Below are positions 5,721 through 13,462 of a stretch of DNA of 13,835 nt, in pieces (within the stretch, counting starts at the first letter, position 1; each line of letters starts with the position of its first letter). This DNA is from an uncultured Phascolarctobacterium sp. GTDB lineage: Bacteria; Bacillota; Negativicutes; Acidaminococcales; Acidaminococcaceae. The position numbers were made by a program, and so were the translations under genes. The DNA lies in assembly GCA_900552855.1 (NCBI GenBank), contig USBG01000035.1, positions 1 to 13,835 of the forward strand. The letters run 5' to 3'. The notes below the pieces were generated by a model. The model saw only the letters and a list, made by a program, of their open reading frames with translations, was not told the origin of the DNA and did no database searches.

Positions 5721-7478
5721 GTGATGGCTAGGTACGCGATCAAGACACTTGAATTTGATAAGGTTAAGGCAATGCTGGCTGCTAAGGCTAGTACCTTTTT
5801 AGGTAAGCAGGCAGTAGTTAAGCTGGCTATTGAGAGCGATTTTATGCGTGTGCAGCGTCTGCAGGAGGAAACTGCTGAGGCAGTACGTCTTTTAGACGAA
5901 GGCAAGCGTTTTCCCTTTGGTGGAGCCTTCAATATAGAGGGTGAGCTGAAGCGTGCACAGCTTGGTAGTATTTTACTTCCTGAAGAGCTTTTGCATGTTA
6001 TGACAACTGCTGCAGCTATTCGCTCCATGAAGCAGTTTTTGGCAGAAAATGAGGAGGACGCTCCAGCCCTACAGGATTATGGCAGCGATATGCAGGTTTT
6101 CAGCCGCTTGGAAAAGCAAATTGATCAAGCCATAGATGATCATGGTGAAATTAAGGATAATGCTTCTCCTAAGCTGAATGGCTTGCGTAATGCCATTGTT
6201 ATTGCTAAAAACAGGGTTAAGGAAAAGCTAGATAGCCTGCTGCATGACCCTAATAACCAAAAATATTTCATGGATAATTTGGTTACTATGCGTGGTGACC
6301 GTTATGTTATCCCTGTAAAGCAAGAATACAAGATGAATTTTCCTGGCATCGTTCACGATCAGTCAGGTACTGGTGCTACACTTTTTATCGAGCCTATGGC
6401 AGTTGTTAACCTTAACAATGATATTAAGCGTTATATTGCTGAGGAGCGTGAAGAGGTGGAGCGCATCCTGCGCCAGCTGACACAAAACGTTGGTCAGGAG
6501 GCGGAAGCACTTTTAAAATCCTTGGAGCTGTTTACTAAGCTTGATGTTATTTGTGCTAAAGCCTATTTAGCTCAGGAGCAGCACGCTGTACGTCCTATGC
6601 TGTCTGTAAATGGCGGCGTGGAAATTCATCAGGGACGCCACCCGCTGTTAAATCAGGATACTGTTGTTCCCTTAGATGTGCAGCTAGGTGAAAAGTTTTC
6701 TATGCTGCTTATCACTGGTCCTAACACTGGTGGTAAAACCGTTGCTCTAAAGGCAGTCGGTATATTTGCTCTAATGGCACAAACAGGTATGTTTATTCCT
6801 GCAAGCAGTGCTAAGCTGCCAGTATTCCGAGCTGTTTATGCTGATATAGGTGATGAGCAGAGCATTGAGCAAAGCCTGAGTACCTTCTCCGGTCATATGA
6901 CTAACCTTATTGGTATTCTTAAAGAGGTCAAGGAGAGGGATTTGGTGCTGGTGGACGAAATTTGCGCTGGTACTGATCCCAACGAAGGTGCAGCTCTGGC
7001 AATGTCAATCTTAGAGCATTTACATGAAAATAAGGTGCTGACAATGGTTACTACTCACTATAGTGAGCTGAAAACCTTTGCTTATGGTCACGAGGGCATG
7101 GAAAATGCCAGCGTGGAGTTTGACCCTGTTTCCTTGCGTCCTACATATAGACTGCTAATGGGTGTTCCTGGCAGCAGTAATGCTTTTAATATTAGCCGCA
7201 GACTTGGTCTCGCAGATAGTATCATTGACCAGGCTGGACGTCTCCTCAATCAGGAGCACGTACATATGGAAACTGTTTTGCAGGAGCTGGAGGGTGAACG
7301 TCGTCGTTACGAAAGTGGCAGTAAGGAAATTGATGCTTTGCGTTTAGAAAGTGGCGTAACGAGCTTGCTCATGCTAAGCAGGAGTTTGAACGTCGCAAAA
7401 ATGAAATGCTGCGTAAGGCTAGAGAACAGGCTGACGATATTTATCGTCGCAGCCGTCGTGAGTCTGAGGCTGTTTTGA
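5721..7478 (+). CDS. mutS2: MutS2 N-terminal fragment: core/lever and ABC-type ATPase domains
   Basis: This open frame of 585 codons carries the MutS2 core. Residues 1-300 form the helical clamp region, including the conserved RGDRYVIPVK (191-200) and HDQSGTGATLFIEP (212-225). The ATPase follows, with Walker A GPNTGGKT at 333-340, signature STFSGHM at 387-393, Walker B LVLVDEICAGTDPNEG at about 408-422 and the H-loop TTHYSEL at 444-450. As in the MutS2 family, no MutS mismatch-recognition domain is present. The last 40 or so codons (after about 545) are out-of-frame sequence and carry no MutS2 similarity. If the frameshift is real, the product would keep the ATPase but lack the rest of the coiled coil, the KOW-like domain and the Smr domain. 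Confidence 0.85.
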   Translation: MMARYAIKTLEFDKVKAMLAAKASTFLGKQAVVKLAIESDFMRVQRLQEETAEAVRLLDEGKRFPFGGAFNIEGELKRAQLGSILLPEELLHVMTTAAAIRSMKQFLAENEEDAPALQDYGSDMQVFSRLEKQIDQAIDDHGEIKDNASPKLNGLRNAIVIAKNRVKEKLDSLLHDPNNQKYFMDNLVTMRGDRYVIPVKQEYKMNFPGIVHDQSGTGATLFIEPMAVVNLNNDIKRYIAEEREEVERILRQLTQNVGQEAEALLKSLELFTKLDVICAKAYLAQEQHAVRPMLSVNGGVEIHQGRHPLLNQDTVVPLDVQLGEKFSMLLITGPNTGGKTVALKAVGIFALMAQTGMFIPASSAKLPVFRAVYADIGDEQSIEQSLSTFSGHMTNLIGILKEVKERDLVLVDEICAGTDPNEGAALAMSILEHLHENKVLTMVTTHYSELKTFAYGHEGMENASVEFDPVSLRPTYRLLMGVPGSSNAFNISRRLGLADSIIDQAGRLLNQEHVHMETVLQELEGERRRYESGSKEIDALRLESGVTSLLMLSRSLNVAKMKCCVRLENRLTIFIVAAVVSLRLF

Positions 7479-8092
7479 AGGAGCTGCGCTCCATGAAGGC
7501 AGACCTTGATACCAAGCGTTTGGAAAAGGCTGCTGAGGAAGCACGTAAAAAATTGGATAAAACTCTTAGCGAGGATGCACCATTGCCTGAGGGAACTCCC
7601 CTGACACCGCAAACTGCTAAAAAGGGTTTAAATGTTTTTGTAACATCCTTAGGTAAAAATGGCATTATTACAGATGTAAAGGGTAAAGAGGTAACCGTTC
7701 AGGTTGGTATTCTTAAGATGAATGTACCTGCAGCTAAATGTCTTCTGACAAAGGCTCAGCCAGCAAATCCTAATGGAGATAATAAGCCACGTAAGCGTGC
7801 TAAGGCTGGAGCTGGCTATGCACATCAAATGTTTGTAGCTAAAAGCAGCTCTGCTAAGCAGGAAATTGATGTACGTGGTATGACCTTAGATGAAGCTATT
7901 CCTGAGGTTGATAAGGCTATTGATGATGCGCTGTTAGCTGGTATTTCAAAGCTGCGTATTATTCATGGCAAGGGTACTGGTGCTCTGCGTGCAGGACTTA
8001 CTGCTTATTTGGAAACCAACCGCTTTGTGCGTAAGCTGGAAATGGCTTCTTTAGAGGCTGGTGGCTCCGGCGCCACTGTTATTGACTTATAA
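7406..8092 (+). CDS. MutS2 C-terminal fragment: coiled coil, KOW-like and Smr domains
   Basis: This frame is the continuation of MutS2. Its first ATG is at 7406, but family similarity extends upstream in the same frame to about 7355, so that ATG is an internal Met rather than a real start. CAGGAG (7379-7384) lies 21 bases before it, too far to serve it. From that Met, residues 1-55 are a charged coiled coil, 65-115 a KOW-like beta domain (TSLGKNGIITDVKGKEVTVQ), 118-150 a basic linker, and 153-228 the Smr domain with DVRG at 155-158 and HGKGTG at 187-192. Smr domains are endonucleases or RNA/ribosome-binding modules. Without repair of the shift this part is unlikely to be translated. Confidence 0.8.
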   Translation: MLRKAREQADDIYRRSRRESEAVLKELRSMKADLDTKRLEKAAEEARKKLDKTLSEDAPLPEGTPLTPQTAKKGLNVFVTSLGKNGIITDVKGKEVTVQVGILKMNVPAAKCLLTKAQPANPNGDNKPRKRAKAGAGYAHQMFVAKSSSAKQEIDVRGMTLDEAIPEVDKAIDDALLAGISKLRIIHGKGTGALRAGLTAYLETNRFVRKLEMASLEAGGSGATVIDL

Positions 8093-8126
8093 AGTATTTG
8101 AGGGGATAATGTTTTCCTTTAGAATA

Positions 8127-8155
8127 TTGTCGTTAAATTAGCGTTATTTTATTAA
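8127..8155 (+). promoter_or_regulatory. Possible promoter of the aminotransferase gene
   Basis: TTGTCG (8127-8132) and TATTAA (8150-8155) are spaced by 17 bases in the 91-bp gap after mutS2. Each matches four of six consensus positions, so this is a moderate candidate. No terminator is visible between mutS2 and here, so read-through from mutS2 is equally possible. Confidence 0.4.
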
Positions 8156-8183
8156 AATTTATTTGTGAAGGAGATTATGAACT

Positions 8184-9431
8184 ATGACTATGAGTGTTGC
8201 TGCTAAACATGCTAAGGGTAAGGCTGCACAGGATAAGATTTTTGCAGCTAGTGCTGCTGCTGGCGAGGCTATGAAAAAATATGGCAAGTATGCCGTTGTA
8301 AATGCAACCATTGGTGCTATTCTGGATGAGGAAGAAAACCTTGTTTGTCTGCCTACAGTGGAGAAGGTTTATCGTGAGCTTGATACTAATGATATTATTG
8401 CTTACGCTCCTATTTCTGGTCTGCCTGAATATTTGGAGTGCGTATTGACTGCTGCTTTTGGTCAATCTCGTCCTGATGCTTATTTGGCTGCCGTAGCAAC
8501 TGCAGGCGGTACCGGTGCTATTCACCATGCCATTTGGAACTATTTGGATGAGGGCGATGTTGCTCTGTGCTCCGACTGGTATTGGGGTGCTTATAAGGTG
8601 TTGTGCGCTGATATGAAGCGTGGCTTTACTACCTATAAAATGCTGGATGAAAACAATAAATTTAATCTTGCTGCACTGCAGGAAAAGGTTGACGAAATCC
8701 TCGCTAAGCAAGACAATCTGCTGTATTTACTGAATACTCCTGCTCATAATCCTACAGGCTACAGCTTGTCTGATGAGGATATGGATGGCGTTTTGGATAT
8801 TTTGAAGAAGGCTGCAGTACCTGGAAAAAACATTGTTTTGTTTCTGGATGTTGCATATCTTGATTATGCAGGTGAGAAGGAAGAGGTTCGTCAAATCTTC
8901 AAAAAGCTGGGTGGCTTGCCCGAAAACATTTTGGTTATCGTAGGCTATAGTATGTCTAAGGGCTTTACTATGTATGGTCAACGTACAGGTGCTATGATTG
9001 GTGTTTCCTCCAGTGCTGATGTAATTCAGGAGTTTAAGGATATTAACCAATACACCAGCCGTGCAACCTGGTCCAATATTAACCGTGCTGCAATGCGTAC
9101 TTTGGCTGCAATTTATAGTGATGAAGAGCTGCTGGGTAAGGTTTGTGATGAGCGTGACTATTATTACCAAATGATTAAGGCTCGTGCTGATATTTTTACT
9201 AAGGAGGCTGAGGAGTGTGGACTGCCTATGCTGCCCTATGTAGCAGGCTTCTTCCTGTCCATTCCTTCCAATGATTCTGACGCAGTATGCAACAAGCTCC
9301 ATGAGGACAATATTTTTGCTGTTCCTTTGGCTGCAGGTGTGCGTATTGCTGTTTGCGCTGTTCCTAAGCACAAAATCAAAGGCATGGCTGCTAAGGTTAA
9401 GGCTGCTATGGACTTTGTTGAAGGCAAATAA
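8184..9431 (+). CDS. Class I/II pyridoxal-phosphate aminotransferase (aspartate/aromatic type)
   Basis: A cytosolic fold-type I aminotransferase of 415 residues. It moves an amino group between an amino acid and a 2-oxo acid via PLP. Visible residues are the HNPTG loop (188-192), the pyridine-binding Asp222 with Tyr225 in LDVAYLDY, the Schiff-base lysine Lys259 in YSMSKGF, followed by YGQRTGAM with Arg267, and a C-terminal Arg387 in GVRIAV, placed where class I enzymes bind the substrate carboxylate. The SMSKG...QRTGAM arrangement is like AspC/TyrB-type enzymes, so aspartate or aromatic substrates are likely, but specificity is inference. AAGGAG (8168-8173) is 10 bases before the ATG at 8184. 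An ATG at 8177 is out of frame and only 3 bases from that site. The gene ends in a clear terminator, making it the last gene of its transcript. Confidence 0.87.
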   Translation: MTMSVAAKHAKGKAAQDKIFAASAAAGEAMKKYGKYAVVNATIGAILDEEENLVCLPTVEKVYRELDTNDIIAYAPISGLPEYLECVLTAAFGQSRPDAYLAAVATAGGTGAIHHAIWNYLDEGDVALCSDWYWGAYKVLCADMKRGFTTYKMLDENNKFNLAALQEKVDEILAKQDNLLYLLNTPAHNPTGYSLSDEDMDGVLDILKKAAVPGKNIVLFLDVAYLDYAGEKEEVRQIFKKLGGLPENILVIVGYSMSKGFTMYGQRTGAMIGVSSSADVIQEFKDINQYTSRATWSNINRAAMRTLAAIYSDEELLGKVCDERDYYYQMIKARADIFTKEAEECGLPMLPYVAGFFLSIPSNDSDAVCNKLHEDNIFAVPLAAGVRIAVCAVPKHKIKGMAAKVKAAMDFVEGK

Positions 9432-9452
9432 TTTAAAATTAGTATACAAAAA

Positions 9453-9485
9453 GGAGAGGGACTGTTTATTTAACAGGCCCTCTTT
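9453..9485 (+). terminator. Intrinsic terminator after the aminotransferase gene
   Basis: AGAGGG (9455-9460) pairs with CCCTCT (9478-9483). After one A-G mismatch, CTGTT (9462-9466) pairs with AACAG (9472-9476) around a TATTT loop. Two G-U pairs can extend the base. The T-rich tail (TTTGTCT) is short but adequate. It begins 21 bases after the stop codon. Confidence 0.78.
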
Positions 9486-9508
9486 GTCTAAAAACATGGA
9501 GGTGGACT

Positions 9509-11173
9509 ATGCTTTTATGGACTATGCCTAATGGACAAAAACGCGAGGTAGAGGAGGGGAGCTCCTTGCTGAGCCTGGCTAAAAGCTTTGCTAATGACTT
9601 TGGCTCTCCTATTGTTGAAGGCCTTTTTAATAATAAGGCTGTAGATTTGCAACGACCCTTATATGAGAACGGTAATGTGGATTTTATCGAAGTCAATAAT
9701 GAGCAGGGTATGCGTGTTTATACCCGTACTTTGCTGTTCATGGCATTAACTGCTGCTCGCCGTCTCTATCCCAAGGCATCCTTAGAGGTGCGCAATACCT
9801 TAGGCAGTGCTCTGTATTTGGTTGATAATGGTCAGCACAAGCTTAGTGAAGCGGAAATCAAGAGCATTGAAGCAGAGATGAAGCGTATGGTTGCTGAAAA
9901 AACTCCTATTACCTTGCGTCGTTTGCCAAAGCAGGAGACCATTGCCTTAGCTGGTCCGTGTTGCACTGAAGAACGTATGGGTCTGCTCCAGGCCGTTCCA
10001 GATGACAAGCTTATGAGCGTATACTATCTTGAAGGACAGACTGGCTATTTGTATGGCTCATTATGTCCTAATTGCGGCTATGTACCTTATTTTGAGCTGC
10101 TGCCATATCAGGAGGGGGTAATTATCAATTATCCTGATATTGGTGAATGGAATAACCTAAAGCCATTTGTAAGCATGCCTAAACTGAATGAAGTCTTTAA
10201 AGAGGCAGAGGAATGGTCTGCTATGATTGAATGTAATACCATTGGTAAGCTGAATAAGATTATTGATGCAGGCTATGCAGGTGGAATTATCAGCATAGCT
10301 GAGGCTTTGCACGAAAAGAAATTTGCTCAGATTGCAGATTATATTTCTCAGCATCGTGATAAGGTTAAGCTAATTTTAATTGCAGGTCCTTCCTCTTCAG
10401 GTAAAACATCAACCGCACAACGCCTTAGCATACAGTTAGCAGTAAACGGTTTACGTCCAATGCCCATATCTATGGATGATTATTATAAAAATCGCAAGGA
10501 CACTCCTAGAAAGGCAGACGGCAGCTATGATTTTGAAACAATAGAGGCTATTGACCTGGAGCTATTTAACACTCAACTAATGTCCTTGTTAAAGGGCGAG
10601 CGTGTAAAGGTGCCTAAGTTTAACTTCCGCACAGGCTGCAGAGAGTATCGTGGTAAGGAGCTGCAGATGGCAGAAAACTCCATTCTTGTAGTTGAGGGTA
10701 TTCATGGTCTAAATGAGCGTCTTACAGCATCCATACCGGAGGAAAACAAGATTAAGCTGTATGTAAGTGCTTTGACACCTATGTCATTAGATGAACATAA
10801 CCGTATTAATACTACGGACGTGCGCCTGATGCGTCGTTTAGTACGTGATAGCCAGTTCCGTTCTCATGGTGCGGTAGAAACCTTAGAGCTTTGGGATGAT
10901 GTGCGTTATGGTGAGGAGCAATACATTTTTCCCTTCCAATGTAGTGCTAATATTATTTTTAATACCACTCTTATTTACGAGCTAGCAGTATTGAAAAAGT
11001 ATGCGCAGCCTCTTTTGGAGGATGTACGTCCATCTGATGGTAGGGCCTATACCATTGCACAACGCCTTTTAGAGCTGTTGTGGTTTGTAAAGCCCATTGA
11101 TGAAGCAGCTATTCCTAATAATTCTATTTTAAGAGAGTTTATAGGTGGTAGTATTTTTAAAGAAGCATTATAA
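9509..11173 (+). CDS. Nucleoside (uridine) kinase with ThrRS-like TGS and SAD-like N-terminal domains
   Basis: This 554-residue protein joins an N-terminal TGS-like domain (about 1-65, MPNGQKREVEEGSSLLSLAK) and a region resembling the threonyl-tRNA synthetase second additional domain (about 66-215) to a C-terminal P-loop kinase of the uridine kinase/phosphoribulokinase family (about 285-490). The kinase shows Walker A GPSSSGKT at 293-300, the catalytic-region SMDDYY at 321-326, YDFETIEAIDLELF at 340-353 and VVEGIHGLN at about 394-402. It would phosphorylate a nucleoside, probably uridine or cytidine, using a nucleoside triphosphate in pyrimidine salvage. The fusion is a known Firmicute and Thermotoga architecture, but the role of the tRNA-synthetase-like part is not established. 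The zinc-type His motifs of true ThrRS editing domains are not seen; a CPNC cysteine pair sits at 186-189 instead. GGAGG (9498-9502) precedes the ATG by 6 bases. Confidence 0.85.
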   Translation: MLLWTMPNGQKREVEEGSSLLSLAKSFANDFGSPIVEGLFNNKAVDLQRPLYENGNVDFIEVNNEQGMRVYTRTLLFMALTAARRLYPKASLEVRNTLGSALYLVDNGQHKLSEAEIKSIEAEMKRMVAEKTPITLRRLPKQETIALAGPCCTEERMGLLQAVPDDKLMSVYYLEGQTGYLYGSLCPNCGYVPYFELLPYQEGVIINYPDIGEWNNLKPFVSMPKLNEVFKEAEEWSAMIECNTIGKLNKIIDAGYAGGIISIAEALHEKKFAQIADYISQHRDKVKLILIAGPSSSGKTSTAQRLSIQLAVNGLRPMPISMDDYYKNRKDTPRKADGSYDFETIEAIDLELFNTQLMSLLKGERVKVPKFNFRTGCREYRGKELQMAENSILVVEGIHGLNERLTASIPEENKIKLYVSALTPMSLDEHNRINTTDVRLMRRLVRDSQFRSHGAVETLELWDDVRYGEEQYIFPFQCSANIIFNTTLIYELAVLKKYAQPLLEDVRPSDGRAYTIAQRLLELLWFVKPIDEAAIPNNSILREFIGGSIFKEAL

Positions 11174-11191
11174 AAATATTAAGAAGATATA

Positions 11192-11222
11192 TTGACCTAA
11201 AGCAGGCTTAATATGTTACAAT
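11192..11222 (+). promoter_or_regulatory. Promoter with extended -10, upstream of the phosphoesterase gene
   Basis: TTGACC (11192-11197, five of six consensus bases) and TACAAT (11217-11222, five of six) are 19 bases apart. A TG dinucleotide at 11214-11215, one base before the -10 box, makes it an extended -10 promoter, which tolerates long spacers. The predicted start near 11229 leaves only about 20 nt of leader. The phosphoesterase gene is therefore probably transcribed on its own. Confidence 0.62.
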
Positions 11223-11249
11223 AAGAAGATGCTTTAGGAGGAAATATTA

Positions 11250-12533
11250 ATGAGAATAGTAACAATATTGTTGCTTGCTTTCGCAATATTTGTGAATGGC
11301 TGTGCCTTTAATGCTGATGATAATCGTAGCACAAAGGATGCAGTTTCACCTGTTGGTACAATGAGTGATGATCGCACTATTGGAATTAAACATTTGCGTC
11401 AGCTTGTAACTAAGGATAATAGTCAAGGCAGGACTATTATGTGGTCAGCACCAGGCTCAAAGTATACATTGGAGCTACGGGGCAGTGAAGGTACAGAATA
11501 CCATGAGGCAGAGGATAGAAGCTTTCATGATGATAAATACCAATATATCCAATATGGTGTGACTCTGGAAAATCTTATACCCAATAGTGAATACATGTAT
11601 CGTATTTTAAGAGGGAGCGAAAAAGGTAATTGGCATAAGCTGAATACAGGAAATGGCAAGGCCGGCTTTAAAGCACTGATTTTTCCTGATAGTCAGTGTG
11701 CTGATTATCGTAACTGGAGAGAGATTGCCCAAACTGCTTATGAGCGTAATCGTGCCGCATCATTTTTTATCAATATGGGCGATATGGTGGATAATGGTCA
11801 GCAGCAAAGTCAATGGGAGCAATGGCTTTTTGGCGTAGAGGGCTTTAGTGGTGATATTCCTTTTGCTCCAGTTATAGGTAATCACGAAACATATGCCTTG
11901 GATTGGAATATTAAGCTACCTACAGCCTATACCAATCTATTTTATGTTCCCACAAATGGTATGGAGGAATATCGTCATCAATTCTATAGCTTTGATTATG
12001 GTGATGTTCATTTTACTGTGTTGGATACAAATTATGATGATGAGCTGTCAGGCTTTCAGCCTAAACTGCGTCAGGAGCAGCTGGACTGGTTAGAGCGTGA
12101 TTTGGCAAATGCTACGGCTAAATGGAAGGTTGTACTAATGCATAGAGATGTATTTATCTATGGTTTTGGTCCTAAATCAGGTCGTGCTCATACCTTTTCT
12201 ACTTATTTTATTCAGGTTGGTACAGATATGATGCCAATTTTCGAACGCTATAATGTAGATGCAGTGCTGACTGCTCATTTACACACCTATCGTCGTAGAG
12301 TACCTTTGCGTAACTTTAAGCCTGCTAATAATGGCATTACTTATATACTTACAGGTGTAGCTGGTGATGTGCGTTATGAAAATTTGTGGGAAAATTTTGC
12401 CTGGGATGCAGCACGTGCGCCGCAGCCAGAAACATCTAACTATATGACTTTGGAATGCAGGGATAATACCTTGACATTTAGCGCCTTTTTACCAGATGGC
12501 AGACAATTTGATACAGTTACCTTGACTAAATAG
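11250..12533 (+). CDS. Exported calcineurin-like metallophosphoesterase, putative lipoprotein
   Basis: A 427-residue protein starting with a short hydrophobic signal that ends in FVNGC. Cys18 could be lipidated, although Asn at -2 is unusual for a lipobox. Residues about 42-135 look like the Fn3-type N-terminal domain of purple acid phosphatase-like proteins, and residues 140-375 are the metallophosphoesterase domain. Metal-ligand motifs are in order: Asp147 (FPDSQ), Asp178 (GDMVDNG), Asn211/His212 (GNHE), His298 (MHRD) and His343/His345 (AHLHTY). All dinuclear-metal positions therefore appear present. It would hydrolyse phosphomonoesters or diesters outside the cytoplasmic membrane; the substrate is unknown. 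AGGAGG (11236-11241) is 8 bases before the ATG. It has its own promoter and ends before a convergent gene, so it is probably a single-gene unit. Confidence 0.85.
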   Translation: MRIVTILLLAFAIFVNGCAFNADDNRSTKDAVSPVGTMSDDRTIGIKHLRQLVTKDNSQGRTIMWSAPGSKYTLELRGSEGTEYHEAEDRSFHDDKYQYIQYGVTLENLIPNSEYMYRILRGSEKGNWHKLNTGNGKAGFKALIFPDSQCADYRNWREIAQTAYERNRAASFFINMGDMVDNGQQQSQWEQWLFGVEGFSGDIPFAPVIGNHETYALDWNIKLPTAYTNLFYVPTNGMEEYRHQFYSFDYGDVHFTVLDTNYDDELSGFQPKLRQEQLDWLERDLANATAKWKVVLMHRDVFIYGFGPKSGRAHTFSTYFIQVGTDMMPIFERYNVDAVLTAHLHTYRRRVPLRNFKPANNGITYILTGVAGDVRYENLWENFAWDAARAPQPETSNYMTLECRDNTLTFSAFLPDGRQFDTVTLTK

Positions 12534-12753
12534 TGTAGGCCATATGATAAATGCTGTTATAGGTATTACAATTTGGTTGAACTATAAAGCATTTTGCATT
12601 ATGAACATGGTTTAGCAAGTAGCTTAGGGTTATTGGTAAAAATATTGAAAACAAAGACAGCACTCTTACTTTTTACGGTAAGAGTGCTGAATTGTTATGG
12701 ATATAAAATAGCTTGTAAATGTTGTTTGCTATAGCATATATCAACATATTTGT
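12534..12753. other. Convergent intergenic region
   Basis: This 220-bp gap between the phosphoesterase and ybaK-type stop codons is AT-rich. Apart from the 12-bp hairpin described separately, it contains only a 10-bp palindrome TGCTATAGCA (12727-12736). One frame opening at 12544 encodes just 23 residues without a ribosome binding site. Confidence 0.5.
12658..12689. terminator. Perfect 12-bp hairpin between convergent genes
   Basis: CAGCACTCTTAC (12658-12669) and GTAAGAGTGCTG (12678-12689) form an uninterrupted 12-bp stem with an 8-base loop. On the minus strand the stem is followed by the T-rich TCTTTGTTTTC, so it suits termination of the ybaK-type transcript. On the plus strand the downstream bases (AATTGTTATGG) form no clear U-tract, so termination of the phosphoesterase transcript is less certain. 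Confidence 0.65.
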
Positions 12754-13236
12754 TTAAGCGTTTTCCTGCCATGCTTTACACAAATCAACCCAGCCCTGAC
12801 AATTTTGGGAGAATTTTTCCAGTTCATCAGGGGTTAGCTCAATGGCGCTGTTGTGGCTGCCGCAGGCAGGGAAGAAGGTTGTAAAGCGTTTTAAGGATAC
12901 ATCCAAATAAACCTTTACATTGGGATTTATTGCAAAGGGGCACACGCCACCAATAGCATGACCTATTAATGGTTCCACCTCTTCTGCAGCAAGCATTTTA
13001 GCCTTAACGCCCATAAAGTGCTTGTATTTGGCATTATCAACCTTGGCATCACCAGCTGCAACAATGAGAATAGCATCATCATGAACCTTAAAGGACAATG
13101 TTTTGGCAATACGTGCAGGTTCGCAACCAGCTGCCTCGGCAGCTAGCTCAACTGTAGCACTAGATGTGGCAAATTCAATAACACGGTCTTCTATATTAAA
13201 ATTTTTAAAATAGCTGCGTACTTTCTCGATAGACAT
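12754..13236 (-). CDS. YbaK/EbsC-family aminoacyl-tRNA deacylase
   Basis: A 160-residue cytosolic protein of the YbaK/ProX/EbsC editing superfamily. These proteins hydrolyse mischarged tRNAs in trans, for example Cys- or Ala-tRNA(Pro). Family marks are KTLSF with the conserved lysine (Lys45), GHAIGGVCPF at 92-101 with the GG-x-PF loop, YLDVSLKRF at 110-118 and GSHNSAIEL at 126-134. The length matches the family. On the minus strand the ATG follows GGGAGG (13249-13244) by 7 bases. It is transcribed alone, divergent from the racemase gene and convergent to the phosphoesterase. Which mischarged tRNA it clears cannot be assigned from these motifs. Confidence 0.88.
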   Translation of the reverse strand: MSIEKVRSYFKNFNIEDRVIEFATSSATVELAAEAAGCEPARIAKTLSFKVHDDAILIVAAGDAKVDNAKYKHFMGVKAKMLAAEEVEPLIGHAIGGVCPFAINPNVKVYLDVSLKRFTTFFPACGSHNSAIELTPDELEKFSQNCQGWVDLCKAWQENA

Positions 13237-13273
13237 AAAATAGCCTCCCTAAAATTGATTTTAAATACAGAAG

Positions 13274-13303
13274 TATATAATTTCTTAATGATAGCATTTT
13301 CAA
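13274..13303 (-). promoter_or_regulatory. Possible promoter of the ybaK-type gene
   Basis: On the minus strand TTGAAA (13303-13298) precedes TATATA (13279-13274) by 18 bases. The predicted start is about 30 nt upstream of the ATG. Alternative -10 choices shifted by one or two bases exist in the same A/T-rich stretch. Confidence 0.45.
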
Positions 13304-13358
13304 CGATAGCCAAAAGCATCATGCACAGAAACAATAGCTTAGGACATTTATAATGATA

Positions 13359-13387
13359 TTTACAAATATTAAGTTAGGTACTATAAT
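13359..13387 (+). promoter_or_regulatory. Promoter candidate P1 for the racemase gene
   Basis: TTTACA (13359-13364, five of six) and a perfect TATAAT (13382-13387) are spaced by exactly 17 bases, the best promoter match in the window. The predicted start near 13394 gives an unusually long leader of about 160 nt. Confidence 0.6.
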
Positions 13388-13433
13388 TACACATTTATTT
13401 TATTATCACTATGTTAATACATTGTAAACATCT

Positions 13434-13462
13434 TTGCAAGCTGCTTTTGCTATTTATATGAT
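13434..13462 (+). promoter_or_regulatory. Promoter candidate P2 for the racemase gene
   Basis: TTGCAA (13434-13439) and TATGAT (13457-13462) are 17 bases apart, downstream of P1 and in the same direction. If both are used, the racemase gene has tandem promoters. Confidence 0.42.

Larger units (their letters stand above)
5721..8092 (+). pseudogene. mutS2: mutS2, interrupted by a -1 frameshift
   Basis: Taken together, two overlapping frames encode a complete MutS2 of about 790 residues, the usual family length. The upstream frame is MutS2-like up to residues LRLES, then runs into a non-homologous tail and stops at 7478. The -1 frame continues immediately as RNELAHAKQEFERR from about 7355. Restoring one base at 7351-7355, for example GAA AGT GAG CGT instead of the GAA AGT GGC GTA read now, would rejoin the two. 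No slippery heptamer or pseudoknot is evident there, so programmed frameshifting is unlikely. The cause is either a real recent mutation or a sequencing error; all domains on both sides are intact. MutS2 is a clamp-shaped ATPase linked to suppression of recombination and, in Bacillus, to rescue of collided ribosomes. The start is GTG 5721 or ATG 5724, with no strong ribosome binding site. Confidence 0.85.

Noticed and set aside
7345..7360. Programmed -1 frameshifting in mutS2
   Set aside because: No X-XXY-YYZ heptamer and no obvious stimulatory stem; mutS2 is not known to need recoding, so mutation or sequencing error is preferred.
8177..8206. Nine-codon out-of-frame reading frame (MNYDYECCC) overlapping the aminotransferase start
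   Set aside because: Its ATG is only 3 bases from the ribosome binding site, too close for initiation; a chance overlap is the simplest reading.
12544..12615. Small hydrophobic frame of 23 residues after the phosphoesterase gene
   Set aside because: No ribosome binding site, and such short frames are expected by chance in AT-rich DNA.
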